From positions 1 to 64,000 of the forward strand of contig NZ_JAMZDX010000009.1 in NCBI RefSeq assembly GCF_024172095.1: a DNA stretch of 64,000 nt, in the 5' to 3' direction. Position 1 is the first letter of the stretch, and every line of letters begins with the position of its first letter. This document shows, piece after piece, positions 33,134 through 42,351 of the stretch. A model generated the notes under the pieces. It did not search any database. It was given only the letters and a program-made list of their open reading frames with translations, and had not been told where the DNA came from. A program made the position numbers and the translations under genes. The DNA comes from Kitasatospora cinereorecta (lineage in GTDB: Bacteria > Actinomycetota > Actinomycetes > Streptomycetales > Streptomycetaceae).

Positions 33134-36100
33134 ATGCTCATCACATCGCCCTACGTCGTGGGCCGCGCCGGCGAGCTCGGCGCGCTCCGGACCGGCTTGG
33201 CCGCCGCCCGGCGCGGCGAGGGACGTGCCGTATTCCTCGGCGGCGAGGCCGGCATCGGCAAGTCCCGGCTGGCCGCCGACTGCGCGTACCAGGCGATCGC
33301 GGAGGGCATGGTGGTGCTGCGCGGCCGGGGCAGCACGGCCGGCGCGCCCGTCCCGTTCCGGCCGATCGCCGAGGCACTGCTCTCGCTGTTCCGGGTCGGC
33401 GGACCGCCGCAGGACCCCGGACTCGCGCCCTACCGGCCCGCACTGTCCGCCCTGGTGCCCGAATGGCGCGACCCGGCCGGGCTCGCCACCACCCCGTCCC
33501 TCACCGAGACCGCGGAGGCCGTGCTGCGGCTGCTCGCCGCAGTCGGCCGGGACGGCGCCGGCCCCCGCCCGCGAGGCTGCCTGGTGATCGTCGAGGACCT
33601 GCACGAGGCGGACGCCGAGACCCTGGCCGTCGTCGACTACCTGGTCGACAACCTCGCCGCCGTCCCCGTCCACCTGGTCTCCACCCTGCGCACCCAGGCC
33701 GGACCGGCCACCGACCTCGCCCACGCGGCCGTGGCCCGCCGCTCCGCCACCCTGATCGAACTGCTCCCGCTCGGGCCCGAGGACATCCGGTCACTGGCCG
33801 AGGCCTGCCTCTCCGCCCAGCCCGGCCAACTGCCCCAGCCCGTCACCGAACGGCTGGTCCGGGACGCCGCCGGCAACCCCTTCGTGGTCGAGGAACTGCT
33901 CAGCGGCATGGTCTCGGCCGGCGCCCTGCGGCGCGACGAGACCGCCGGCTGGCGGATCGGCGGCGACCTCGGCATCGAGGTGCCGACGACGGTGGTGCGC
34001 AGCGTCGCCCAGCGGGCTGCCCGGCTCGACCCGGCCGGCCGCGACCTGCTCAACGCCGCCGCGGTCCTCGGCCGCCGCTTCGCCCTGCCGGTGCTGAAGC
34101 TGGTGACCGGCCTGGACGACCGCAGCCTGCTGATCCACCTGCGGGCCGGCATCGACGCCCAGCTCATCTCGCCCAGCGGCCCGGTCGCCGACCGGTACGA
34201 GTTCCGGCACGCCCTGGTCACCGACGCGCTACTGGCCGGACTGCTGCCCGCCGAACGGGCCGCCATCGCCCGGCGGGCGGCGGAGGCCGTCGAGAAGGCG
34301 TACCCCGGCCTGCCCGGCGAGTGGCGCCAACTCGTCGCCGTCCTGCGGCAGACCGCCGGGGAGAGCGCCGCCGCCGGCCTGCTGTTCGCCGACGCGGGCC
34401 GGGCCGCCCTGGCCGGCGGCGCCGTTGACTCGGCGGTGTCGCTGCTGGAACGTGCGCACGAACTGGTCGCACCGCCCGCCGGGGCCGGACCGGGCACCGG
34501 CGACCCGGCCGGGCGGGGCTCCGGTGCAGCGGGCTTCGGTGTGGCGGGCTCGGGTGCGGTGGGCTCCGGTGCGGCGGGTTCCGGTGCGGCCGGTCTCGGC
34601 ACCGGGACGGGGGCACCCGGGGACATCATGGCCGGGCTCGCCGACCGGACCGCAGGGGCGGCCGGCGCCGAGCAGGTGACGGCGGTGCTGGAGAGCCTGG
34701 TCTACGCCCTGATCGAGGGCGGCCGCCTCGACCGCGCCCTGGAACTGGTCGACACCTTCCCGCTCGGCGGACCCGGCGCGCTCGGCGACGCCCGCGCCGC
34801 CGCCCTGCACACCCGGCTCGCCTGGGCCGCCGTCTCCGCCGGCCGCTCCGCCGACGCCGCCGAGCAGGTCGCCCTGGTCCGCCGACTGCTGGACCGCTTC
34901 GACAGCGCCGCCCACCTGCCAGCCCTGGAAGTGGTCGAGGCCCACCTCGTCCTGGCCGGCGAGGAGGTGCCCGCCGCGGCCGCGACCGACGCCGCCGACT
35001 GCACCTGCGCCGGCGACCGTACCTTGGTCGACCGTGCCTGGGGCGACGACCGTACCGGCGTCGACGACCGTGTCTGCGCCGACGACCGCCGCTGCGTCGA
35101 CGACCGCACGTGCGCCGCCGAACGGATCGCCCGACAGGCCGCCGAACAGGCCGAGCAGGCCGGCCTTCCGGTCGTCGCCTGCCAGGCCTGGCGGCTGCTG
35201 GCCATGGTCGAGCGGCGCCACGGCTTCGACCGCGCCGACCAGTGCCTGGAACGGATCCTCGCCATCGCCGGCCGCCACGAACTGCCCACCTGGCGCGTCG
35301 ACGCCCTGCTGCGCCTCGGCGTCAACGAGTTCATGCGCCGCGGCCACTCCGCCCAACTGGAACGCGCCCACCGCGCCGCCCTCGACATGGGCGCCCTGGA
35401 CCTCGCCCACACCGCCGAGGCCACCATGGCGATGCAGGCCGTGCTGTGCGGCGACTACGCGCGGGCCCGGGAACTGACCGACCGATGTCTGGAGGCCGCT
35501 GCCGGTCTGCGCAACGTCGACCACCGCCAGTTCGTCCTGCTCACCCGGGCCGCCATCGCCGCCCACCAGGGCCGCCGTCCCGAAATGGAACACGACCTCG
35601 CCGAGTTCCACCGCTGGGACGGCGCCCGCTCCCTCCAGCTCCCGCTCGCCTTCGGCAACTGCCGCGCCGTCTGCGCGCTGATGGAGGAGGAACGCGAGTC
35701 GGCCATCGAGGAACTCGACCACGCCCGCCGCTGGGAGGAGCGGAACCCGAGCGTCTTCTACCTCAACGGCCGCCACGGACTCGGCCCGCTGCTGCACGCC
35801 CTGGCCGGCCGGAACACCCCCGCCGAGCACGTGCGGATCGCCGCCGAGCACGCGGCCCAGCTCGCCTGGAACCGCCAGTTCGAGCGCCTCGCGCACGCCG
35901 TCCACGAAGGCCGGGCCGGCCGCCACGAGGAGGCCGCCCGCGCCGTCGAGCAGGCCCAGCACGCCGCCCGACCCTTCGCCATGGGCCGCCACCTGGGCCT
36001 GCGGCTGGTCGCCGAGGCCGCCCTCGTCGACGGCTGGGGCGAGCCCGTGACCTGGCTGCGCAGCGCCGAGGAGTACTTCCACGGCGCCTCCGTCCCCGCC

Positions 36101-36418
36101 GTCGCCAACGCCTGCCGCCGCCTGCTCCGCCAGGCCGGGGCGACCGTACCGCAACGCCGTACCGGCACCGACCTGATGCCCGCCGAACTGCGCCGCCAGG
36201 GCGTCACCGTGCGCGAGTACGAGGTGCTGCTGCTGGTCGCCCAGCGCCTGGGCAACCAGGAGATCGCCGCCCGGCTGAACATCTCGGCGCGCACCGTGGA
36301 GAAGCACGTGGGCAGCCTCCTCGGCAAGAGCGGGCAGGCGCACCGGGCGGCGCTGTCGGACTTCGCGGCGAGGGTGACGGCAGCCACCGCCCAGCCGGTC
36401 CAGGGGAAGGCGTCATGA
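33134..36418 (+). CDS. LAL-family LuxR regulator with AAA ATPase domain
   Basis: 1094 residues, the usual LAL size. The N-terminal ATPase domain has Walker A GGEAGIGKSR (K43) and LVIVEDLHEAD as Walker B. A TPR-like helical middle follows, and the C-terminus is a LuxR helix-turn-helix (VTVREYEVLLLVAQRLGNQEIAARLNISARTVEKHVGSLL). Two low-complexity inserts are odd: a Gly/Ala stretch near 455-500 (GSGAAGFGVAGSGAVGSG) and a CVDDRT-type repeat near 630-660. ATG 33134 lies 6 bp after TAGCCT, suggesting a leaderless transcript. It is the likely local regulator of the lanM locus, or of both lanthipeptide loci. Confidence 0.9.
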   Translation: MLITSPYVVGRAGELGALRTGLAAARRGEGRAVFLGGEAGIGKSRLAADCAYQAIAEGMVVLRGRGSTAGAPVPFRPIAEALLSLFRVGGPPQDPGLAPYRPALSALVPEWRDPAGLATTPSLTETAEAVLRLLAAVGRDGAGPRPRGCLVIVEDLHEADAETLAVVDYLVDNLAAVPVHLVSTLRTQAGPATDLAHAAVARRSATLIELLPLGPEDIRSLAEACLSAQPGQLPQPVTERLVRDAAGNPFVVEELLSGMVSAGALRRDETAGWRIGGDLGIEVPTTVVRSVAQRAARLDPAGRDLLNAAAVLGRRFALPVLKLVTGLDDRSLLIHLRAGIDAQLISPSGPVADRYEFRHALVTDALLAGLLPAERAAIARRAAEAVEKAYPGLPGEWRQLVAVLRQTAGESAAAGLLFADAGRAALAGGAVDSAVSLLERAHELVAPPAGAGPGTGDPAGRGSGAAGFGVAGSGAVGSGAAGSGAAGLGTGTGAPGDIMAGLADRTAGAAGAEQVTAVLESLVYALIEGGRLDRALELVDTFPLGGPGALGDARAAALHTRLAWAAVSAGRSADAAEQVALVRRLLDRFDSAAHLPALEVVEAHLVLAGEEVPAAAATDAADCTCAGDRTLVDRAWGDDRTGVDDRVCADDRRCVDDRTCAAERIARQAAEQAEQAGLPVVACQAWRLLAMVERRHGFDRADQCLERILAIAGRHELPTWRVDALLRLGVNEFMRRGHSAQLERAHRAALDMGALDLAHTAEATMAMQAVLCGDYARARELTDRCLEAAAGLRNVDHRQFVLLTRAAIAAHQGRRPEMEHDLAEFHRWDGARSLQLPLAFGNCRAVCALMEEERESAIEELDHARRWEERNPSVFYLNGRHGLGPLLHALAGRNTPAEHVRIAAEHAAQLAWNRQFERLAHAVHEGRAGRHEEAARAVEQAQHAARPFAMGRHLGLRLVAEAALVDGWGEPVTWLRSAEEYFHGASVPAVANACRRLLRQAGATVPQRRTGTDLMPAELRRQGVTVREYEVLLLVAQRLGNQEIAARLNISARTVEKHVGSLLGKSGQAHRAALSDFAARVTAATAQPVQGKAS

Positions 36419-36522
36419 TCGTATGACCGGGCGCGGTGGATAGGATCCGGGCGTCCCTGCCGGCACGCCCCTTCCGGGTCGTCTCGCCGGCCCGTTCCTG
36501 CCGGTAGCCCCGGGAAGGAAGC

Positions 36523-37101
36523 ATGATGACCGCACAGCCGACCTACCTCGTCCTGCCCGGCTACGAGGGCTCCGGGCCCGAGCACTGGCAGAGCCGCTGG
36601 GAGTCCGCCGACCCCGCCTTCCACCGGGTCGAACAGGCGGACTGGGACCACCCGGAGCTGTCCGCGTGGGTGGAGCGGCTGGACCGGGCGGTGGCCGCCG
36701 AGCGGGGCCCGGTGGTGCTGGTGGCCCACAGCCTCGGCTGCATCCTGGTGGCGCACTGGGCGGCCGCGGCCGCGGCAGCGGCTTCGGCTACGGCAGCGGG
36801 CGCGGGCACGGGCGTCGCGAAGGTGGCCGGGGCCCTGCTGGTGGCGCCCGCCGACATCGAGCGCGCGGGCGTGGCCGCCCTGGACGGCTTCTGCCCCGTC
36901 CCGCTGCAACCCCTGCCCTTCCCGGCCGTCGTGGTCGCCAGCACGGACGACCCGTGGTGCGCCCCGGACCGCTCACGCCACTTCGCCGACGCCTGGGGCG
37001 CGCGCCTGGTCGTCCCCGGAGCGTACGGCCACCTCAACACCGCGTCCGGGCTCGGCGACTGGCCGGACGGCCGGAAGGTGCTGGCGGACCTGACGGGCTG
37101 A
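36523..37101 (+). CDS. RBBP9/YdeN-type serine hydrolase
   Basis: 192 residues of alpha/beta hydrolase. YLVLPGYEGSGPEHWQSRWE is the RBBP9-family N-terminus; VLVAHSLGCILVAHWA holds the nucleophile serine; the acid is in ASTDDPWC and the His in GAYGHLN. An alanine-rich insert (AAAAAAAASATAAGAG) widens the loop after the nucleophile helix. GGAAGGAAG precedes two adjacent ATG codons at 36523 and 36526. Confidence 0.88.
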   Translation: MMTAQPTYLVLPGYEGSGPEHWQSRWESADPAFHRVEQADWDHPELSAWVERLDRAVAAERGPVVLVAHSLGCILVAHWAAAAAAAASATAAGAGTGVAKVAGALLVAPADIERAGVAALDGFCPVPLQPLPFPAVVVASTDDPWCAPDRSRHFADAWGARLVVPGAYGHLNTASGLGDWPDGRKVLADLTG

Positions 37102-37169
37102 GCCCTCGGGCCCTGAGCCCCCCTGAGCCCCCGCCCTGAGCCCGGCGGCGGTTCAGGAATGCGGGGCGA

Positions 37170-37760
37170 TCAGAAGCAGACCACGTACAGGGCCGCGCCG
37201 GCCGCCAGCGCGGGGAGGACGGTCGGCCACAGCGCGGGGCGGGCGTGGGGCGGCTCGCTGCGACGGGTCGAGGCCGGGGCAGTGTCGATCTTGGCGAGCC
37301 GGACCTCGGCGGTCCACTCCGACCCGTCGGCGGGCACCACCCTGACGTGCCAGGGCCGCGCCGGGTCGTACTCGACCGGCACCGTGCGACCGGCCCGGAA
37401 GCGGTCCAGGTCCATCACGTTCACCCGGGCCGAGGTGTGCACCCGGTAGGCGGACTGACCGGCGGGCACGACGGTGAGGTCCAGGCGGACCTGGTGGTCC
37501 GGGCCCTCGCCGGTCGCCTTGGCCGACTCCACCCGGGCGACCGCCGGGGAGAGCGGACCGGTCGGCGTCAGCCCGGCCCGGCGGCGCCGGCCCGCGTGCA
37601 CCAGCCCCCACGCGGCCATCGCCGTCCACGGCGCCAGGTTGATCCCGATCACGAAGCGGGCCACGCCCGATCCGCTGCCCAGCTCCACCGCCCCGGTCGC
37701 GACCGCCGCCAGCTCACCGCCGACCAGCACCCACAGCACCACGCCGATCCAGAACACCAC
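37170..37760 (-). CDS. DUF3592-like membrane protein
   Basis: 196 residues. Two N-terminal transmembrane segments (VVFWIGVVLWVLVGGELAAVATG and FVIGINLAPWTAMAAWGLV) are followed by a soluble beta-rich domain (ARVESAKATGEGPDHQVRLDLTVVP ... VPVEYDPARPWHVRV) typical of DUF3592, and a C-terminal transmembrane helix. GTG 37760 has GAGGAG 9 bp upstream. The function is unknown. Confidence 0.65.
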   Translation of the reverse strand: MVFWIGVVLWVLVGGELAAVATGAVELGSGSGVARFVIGINLAPWTAMAAWGLVHAGRRRRAGLTPTGPLSPAVARVESAKATGEGPDHQVRLDLTVVPAGQSAYRVHTSARVNVMDLDRFRAGRTVPVEYDPARPWHVRVVPADGSEWTAEVRLAKIDTAPASTRRSEPPHARPALWPTVLPALAAGAALYVVCF

Positions 37761-38011
37761 GCCCCCCGACTCCTCGCGGCGCCCCGATCGGGCACGCGTC
37801 GGAGCGGATGGTACCGATCCGCGGCGGGTCGCCGTACGCCGGTCCCGTTCTAGGTCCAGGTCCAGGTCGTCCGAGGTGCAGGGGGCTTGCGTGCGGGGGG
37901 TGTAGCTGGGTGCACCTCGATTGGGTACCCAGCGGCAATGACCGGGGGAGCGGCGGCCGGGATCGTGGACGGTGTCGGAATCGGAGCCGTTGGATCGGGA
38001 GGGCAAGCGGT

Positions 38012-38794
38012 ATGGGGACGTGGAAGGCGGAGGCCGGGGTGTTCGTCACCGTCGCGTTCGTGGCGGCGGGCGCGTGGGGAGCACTCCAACCCGCGACAGG
38101 CATACCACCGGAGGTGGTGCAGCTGACGCAGTTCGGGCCCGCCGTGGCGGTGGCGGTGGCGGCCCTGGTGTGGCCGACCAGGGTGCGGGGCCTGCTCGCC
38201 GGTGCCCTGCCAGCCCGGCGGCGGCCGGATGCCGCTGCGGGGCGCGGGCGAGGCCCGGCGCTGCTCCTCACCGCGCCGCTGATCGTTGCGTTGGCCGTGG
38301 CCGCGTACGCGGCCCTGGAGGGCACCGCCCGGATGACCGATCCGCAGTCGCTGTCGCACCCCTTCGCGCTGATCGTGGCGGCCCAGCTGGTCGGTGCCTG
38401 CGGAGAGGAGATCGGTTGGCGCTGCCTGCTCCAGCCGCTGCTGCGGCGGCGGTTCGGCCCGCTGGGCGCGTCGGTGGCGGTCGGTGCGGTGTGGGGCGGG
38501 TGGCACGTCCAGGTGTTCGCCCAGACGCCGCTGTACGCGGCCGGGTTCCTGCTGGCCACGGTGGCGATGTCGGTCGTCCTGGGGCTCGGCCTGGAGGGCG
38601 TGCGGTCCAACCGCCTGCTGCTGGCGGGCGGGTTCCACACCCTGGTCAACCTCGGCATGCTGCTGTTCCTGGACGAGGAGTCCGGCGCGGTGCTGCCCAT
38701 GGTGCTGTTCGGTGCCGCGAGCCTGCTAGCCGCCCTGCCCTGGCTGCTGCGGGCACCGACTACGATCATGCCGGTCGCGTACGGGGCGCGCTGA
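38012..38794 (+). CDS. CPBP family intramembrane metalloprotease (CAAX protease-like)
   Basis: 260 residues, about seven membrane segments. The catalytic motif EEIGWR (EExxxR) is followed by GGWHV and GGFHTLVNL histidine motifs, the full CPBP signature. ATG 38012 has GGGAGG 8 bp upstream. The two-component system starts immediately after its stop codon, so the three genes form one operon. Such proteases may process membrane proteins or confer peptide resistance; the exact role is unknown. Confidence 0.87.
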   Translation: MGTWKAEAGVFVTVAFVAAGAWGALQPATGIPPEVVQLTQFGPAVAVAVAALVWPTRVRGLLAGALPARRRPDAAAGRGRGPALLLTAPLIVALAVAAYAALEGTARMTDPQSLSHPFALIVAAQLVGACGEEIGWRCLLQPLLRRRFGPLGASVAVGAVWGGWHVQVFAQTPLYAAGFLLATVAMSVVLGLGLEGVRSNRLLLAGGFHTLVNLGMLLFLDEESGAVLPMVLFGAASLLAALPWLLRAPTTIMPVAYGAR

Positions 38795-38795
38795 C

Positions 38796-40196
38796 GTGGG
38801 GGAACGACAGGTGGTCAGGTCCGAAGGGGGCGGGCGTTGGCCCGTCGGCGGTGCGCCGATCGGTGGTCCGGAGGCCGTCCGAGCACAGGCGAGCACGCAG
38901 CCGACCGACACGCGCCGGAGCGGTAGGTGGCGGGCCGGCGACTGGATCGCCGTCGCCCGGTGCCAACTCCTCTCGCTGGCGGCGCTCGCGGCCTGGGCCG
39001 TCGGTGCTCTCGTGGTCCTCGCGATCCTCCTGCTCCCGATCGGGGTCGGCTTCGCCCTGCTGCCGTCGTCCGCCGCCGCCCTGCGCCGACTCACCGACCG
39101 GCATCGGGCGTGGGCCGCCCGCTGGAGCGGCGTCCGGATCAGCCCGCCCGCGCCGCTCCCCGGCGAGGGCCTCACCCGCCGCCGGAGGGCGGTCGCCCTC
39201 CTGGGCGACGAAGGCTTCTGGCGGGACTTCGGTTGGGCGTGGCTGGAGCCGTGGACGGGCGGCCTGCTGGTGGCGGTCCCGCTCGCACTGGTCGAGTACG
39301 GGGTCTTCGGCGCCCTGGTGCAGCCGTTCATCTGGCGGCGCATCGACGACGGCAACTGGTACGCCTTCGTCCCCGTCCACTCCACCGCGACCATGCTCGC
39401 CGCCCTGCTCCTCGGCATCGCCTTTGTCGCGGCCGGGCTGCGCCTCGCCCCCGTCGTCCTGCGACTCCACACCCGTCTCGGCGGGCGCACGCTGTCCGCC
39501 CCGCGCGCCACCGAACTGGTCCGCAGGATCGAGGAGCTCACCGACACCAGGGCCGAGACGCTCGACACCCAGGCCGCCGAGCTCCGCCGCATCGAGCGCG
39601 ACCTGCACGACGGCGCGCAGGCCCGCCTGGTCGCCCTCGGCCTGACCCTCGACCAGGCGACCCGCCTGCTGGACACCGATCCGCAAGCTGCCCGCGAGCT
39701 GCTGGCCGAGGTCCGGGCGACCTCCGGCCGGGCGTTGCAGGACCTGCGCGAGCTGGTCCACGGCATCCACCCGCCGGTCCTCGCCGACCGCGGTCTCGGC
39801 GACGCCGTCCGCTCACTCGCCCTCGACAGCTTCCTCGACGTCGTGGTCGCGGTGGAGCTGCCGGAGCGACTGCCCGCGCCAGTGGAGTCCGCCGGTTACT
39901 TCGCGGTCGCCGAGCTGCTGGCCAACGCGGGCAAGCACGCCGGTGCCCGCGAGGTGGCGATCCGGCTCGAACACGACCCCGCCCATGGCGCCCTGCGCAT
40001 CACCGTCACCGACGACGGCCGCGGCGGCGCTGATCCCGCCCGGGGCAGCGGCCTGCGCGGCATCGAACGCCGCCTGTCGGCCTTCGACGGCACCCTCGCC
40101 CTGCACAGCCCGCCCGGCGGGCCGACCACCGCGACCCTGGAGATACCGTGCGCGTCGTCATCGCCGAAGACCTCTTCCTGCTCCGGGACGGGCTGA
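38796..40196 (+). CDS. Sensor histidine kinase (HisKA_3 type)
   Basis: 466 residues. Four hydrophobic segments fill the first 230 residues (LLSLAALAAWAVGALVVLAILLL, GGLLVAVPLALVEYGVFGAL). The phosphoacceptor motif ERDLHDGAQARLVALG places H271 as the phosphorylated His. The ATPase part has ELLANAGKHAGA and TVTDDGRGG. GTG 38796 is 2 bp after the CAAX protease gene. The last 49 bp overlap the response-regulator gene, an unusually long overlap that gives the kinase a tail rich in Ser. The stimulus is not known. Confidence 0.88.
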   Translation: MGERQVVRSEGGGRWPVGGAPIGGPEAVRAQASTQPTDTRRSGRWRAGDWIAVARCQLLSLAALAAWAVGALVVLAILLLPIGVGFALLPSSAAALRRLTDRHRAWAARWSGVRISPPAPLPGEGLTRRRRAVALLGDEGFWRDFGWAWLEPWTGGLLVAVPLALVEYGVFGALVQPFIWRRIDDGNWYAFVPVHSTATMLAALLLGIAFVAAGLRLAPVVLRLHTRLGGRTLSAPRATELVRRIEELTDTRAETLDTQAAELRRIERDLHDGAQARLVALGLTLDQATRLLDTDPQAARELLAEVRATSGRALQDLRELVHGIHPPVLADRGLGDAVRSLALDSFLDVVVAVELPERLPAPVESAGYFAVAELLANAGKHAGAREVAIRLEHDPAHGALRITVTDDGRGGADPARGSGLRGIERRLSAFDGTLALHSPPGGPTTATLEIPCASSSPKTSSCSGTG

Positions 40197-40792
40197 CCCG
40201 TACCCTCCGGGAGCACGGCTGCGAGGTCGTGGCGGCCGTCGACAACGCCCCGGCCCTGCTGCGGGCCCTGCGCGACGAGGAACCGGACGTCGCCGTGGTC
40301 GACATCCGGCTGCCGCCGACGTTCACCGACGAAGGCCTGCAAGCCGCCCTGGAGGCCCGGCGCACCCGCCCCGGCCTGCCGATCCTGATCCTCTCCCAGT
40401 ACGTCGACCAGCTCTACGCCCAGGAGCTGCTAGCCGGCGGCGAGGGCGCGATCGGTTACCTGCTCAAGGACCGGGTCACCCACACCGCACAGTTCGTCGA
40501 CGCCGTCCGCACCGTCGCCGGCGGCGGCACGGTGATGGATCCGCAGGTCATCGCCAAGCTGCTCGCCCGCAGTGACGCCCGCGGCACCACCGCGGCGCTG
40601 AGCCCGCGCGAGCACGAGGTGCTGGAGCTGATGGCCGAGGGGCGGTCCAACGCCGCCATCATGAACGCCCTGCACATCGGTGAGAGCGCCGTTGCCAAGC
40701 ACACCGCCGGGATCTTCGCCAAGCTGGGCATCGAGGCGTCCGCCGACGACAACCGCCGCGTTCTCGCGGTGCTGGCATATCTGAAGCGCTGA
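40148..40792 (+). CDS. NarL/LuxR-type response regulator
   Basis: 214 residues. The receiver domain has acidic E7/D8 and the phosphorylation site D52 (VAVVDIRLPP), plus the conserved K in LLKDRV. The C-terminal LuxR helix-turn-helix reads LSPREHEVLELMAEGRSNAAIMNALHIGESAVAKHTAGIFAKL. GTG 40148 lies within the end of the kinase gene, so translation is coupled. Confidence 0.92.
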   Translation: MRVVIAEDLFLLRDGLTRTLREHGCEVVAAVDNAPALLRALRDEEPDVAVVDIRLPPTFTDEGLQAALEARRTRPGLPILILSQYVDQLYAQELLAGGEGAIGYLLKDRVTHTAQFVDAVRTVAGGGTVMDPQVIAKLLARSDARGTTAALSPREHEVLELMAEGRSNAAIMNALHIGESAVAKHTAGIFAKLGIEASADDNRRVLAVLAYLKR

Positions 40793-40873
40793 GCCAGCCC
40801 GCGCCAGTACGGCCGACCGCGGCGTCAGGCGTCCGGCATCGGGCGTCGGTCGGGCGAGGCGGAAGGACGGGAA

Positions 40874-41377
40874 TCAGCCGTCGCTGTCGGCGGCGTCGTC
40901 GGCGATCGCGCGGAGGCGGGCCTCCTGTTCGGGGGAGAGGTCGGTCTCGATGAGTTCACCGTGCAGCGGGGCGAAGGCCGGCCGGACGCCCTCGAGCACG
41001 GCGTGCGAGGTGAGCAGGAACAGGGCCGAGGTCCCGGGGGTGACGCGCTCCCGGACCCGTGCGATGAACGCCGGATCCACCCCGGCACGGGCGAAGTGTC
41101 CGGCGGCGGCCCCGGCGGCCGCACCGACCGCCGTACCGACGACCGGCGCGAGGAAGAACGAACCGATCAGCAGACCCCAGAAACCGCCGCCCAGTGCACC
41201 CATTCCGGTGAGGCTGCTCGGTTCGCTGGTGGTGGGCTCGTCTGCGTGGGCCGGCCAACTCACCACCACCCCGTTCTCCACGACGATCTGCTTCCGCCGC
41301 TGGAGCTCCCGGAGAACGTGCAACGCCTCGGCCGCCCCGTCCGCGGTCGGGAAGCGCCAGACGGTCATCGTTGCCAT
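40874..41377 (-). CDS. DUF1269-type membrane protein
   Basis: 167 residues. The layout TVWRFPTADGAAEALHVLREL, a glycine-rich membrane region (GALGGGFWGLLIGSFFLAPVVGTAVGAAAGA), then VTPGTSALFLLTSHAVLEGV is that of DUF1269 proteins, small stress-associated membrane proteins. GGAGA precedes ATG 41377 by 7 bp. It lies just downstream of the HU gene on the same strand. Confidence 0.8.
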   Translation of the reverse strand: MATMTVWRFPTADGAAEALHVLRELQRRKQIVVENGVVVSWPAHADEPTTSEPSSLTGMGALGGGFWGLLIGSFFLAPVVGTAVGAAAGAAAGHFARAGVDPAFIARVRERVTPGTSALFLLTSHAVLEGVRPAFAPLHGELIETDLSPEQEARLRAIADDAADSDG

Positions 41378-41439
41378 CGAGGTCTCCGATCGGTTGGGAA
41401 CAGCGTTGGGGGGACGCGGGACGGGACGGGACCACCCGC

Positions 41440-42186
41440 TCAGCCGGCGGCGCGGCTCGTCGTCCGCTTGGCGGCGGCCTTCTTGCCGGCCGCCGTCGCC
41501 GTCTTCTTGGCGGTCGTGGTCTTGCGGGCGGCCGGAGCCGTCGTCTTCTTGGCAGCGGCCGCGGTCTTCTTCGCCGTGACCGGCTTCGCGGCGACCTTCT
41601 TGGCGGTCGCCTTGGTCGCCGTCGCCTTCTTCGCGGCGGAGGTGGTCTTCTTGGCCACTGTCGCCGTGGTCTTCTTGGCGGTCACCTTCTTCGCGGTGAC
41701 CGGGGCGGTGGTCTTCTTCGCGGTGGTCTTCCTGGCAGTCACCTTCTTCGCCGCCGCAGCCGGGGCGGCCGTTGCCGCGCTCGCGCGCTTGGCGGTGGTC
41801 TTCTTGGCGGCCGTCCGCTTGGTCGCTGACGTGGCGGCGGCGCCGGACGCGCCGGGAGTCAGCGAGCCCTTGGGGGCCTTCATGATGGACGGGCCCTCCT
41901 TGGGCATCTTCTTGGTGCCCGACACCAGGTCCTTGAAGCCCTGGCCGGGGCGGAAGCGCGGGACGGTGGACTTCTTCACCCGCACCCGCTCGCCGGTCTG
42001 CGGGTTGCGCGCGTACCGGGCCGAGCGCTGCACCTTCTCCAGCGTGCCGAAGCCGGTGACCGACACCCGCTCCCCGGCGACCACGGCGCGGACCATGACG
42101 TCGAGGACGGCGTCCACGGCGTCCTCCGCGGCGGCGCGGCTGCCGAGCTGTCCGGCGACCGCCTCGACGAGCTGTCCCTTGTTCAT
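41440..42186 (-). CDS. hupS: HU-family nucleoid protein with histone H1-like tail (HupS type)
   Basis: 248 residues. Residues 1-90 are a standard HU fold (MNKGQLVEAVAGQLG, VSVTGFGTLEKVQRSARYARNPQTGERV, PRFRPGQGFKDLV). From about 115 to the end is a Lys/Ala/Thr-rich tail of repeated AKK(T/V)T units, as in the streptomycete HupS, which compacts the spore nucleoid and is sporulation-linked. The long tail rules out HupA. An RBS-like AAGGAGA precedes ATG 42186. Confidence 0.92.
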   Translation of the reverse strand: MNKGQLVEAVAGQLGSRAAAEDAVDAVLDVMVRAVVAGERVSVTGFGTLEKVQRSARYARNPQTGERVRVKKSTVPRFRPGQGFKDLVSGTKKMPKEGPSIMKAPKGSLTPGASGAAATSATKRTAAKKTTAKRASAATAAPAAAAKKVTARKTTAKKTTAPVTAKKVTAKKTTATVAKKTTSAAKKATATKATAKKVAAKPVTAKKTAAAAKKTTAPAARKTTTAKKTATAAGKKAAAKRTTSRAAG

Positions 42187-42313
42187 GACGATGTCTCCTT
42201 GACGAATCCGGGCGCGATATGTGCCATTTCGTCTTCAACGTAGGCTCCTGCGCCGTATCTCGCCTGTCGGCGCGGGCTGTTCGGGCGGGCAAAGGACAAC
42301 TCGTCCCGCAGGC

Positions 42314-42346
42314 GTGACAACCATCCGCCCCCTCCCGGGCGTATAG
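42314..42346 (+). promoter_or_regulatory. Candidate ECF-type promoter of the sigma factor gene
   Basis: GTGACAACC (42314-42322) and GTATAG (42341-42346) resemble -35 and -10 elements of ECF/SigE-like promoters, and the predicted transcript start falls at about the GTG 42352 start codon. This suggests a leaderless, possibly autoregulated transcript. Confidence 0.5.
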
Positions 42347-42351
42347 GGACC

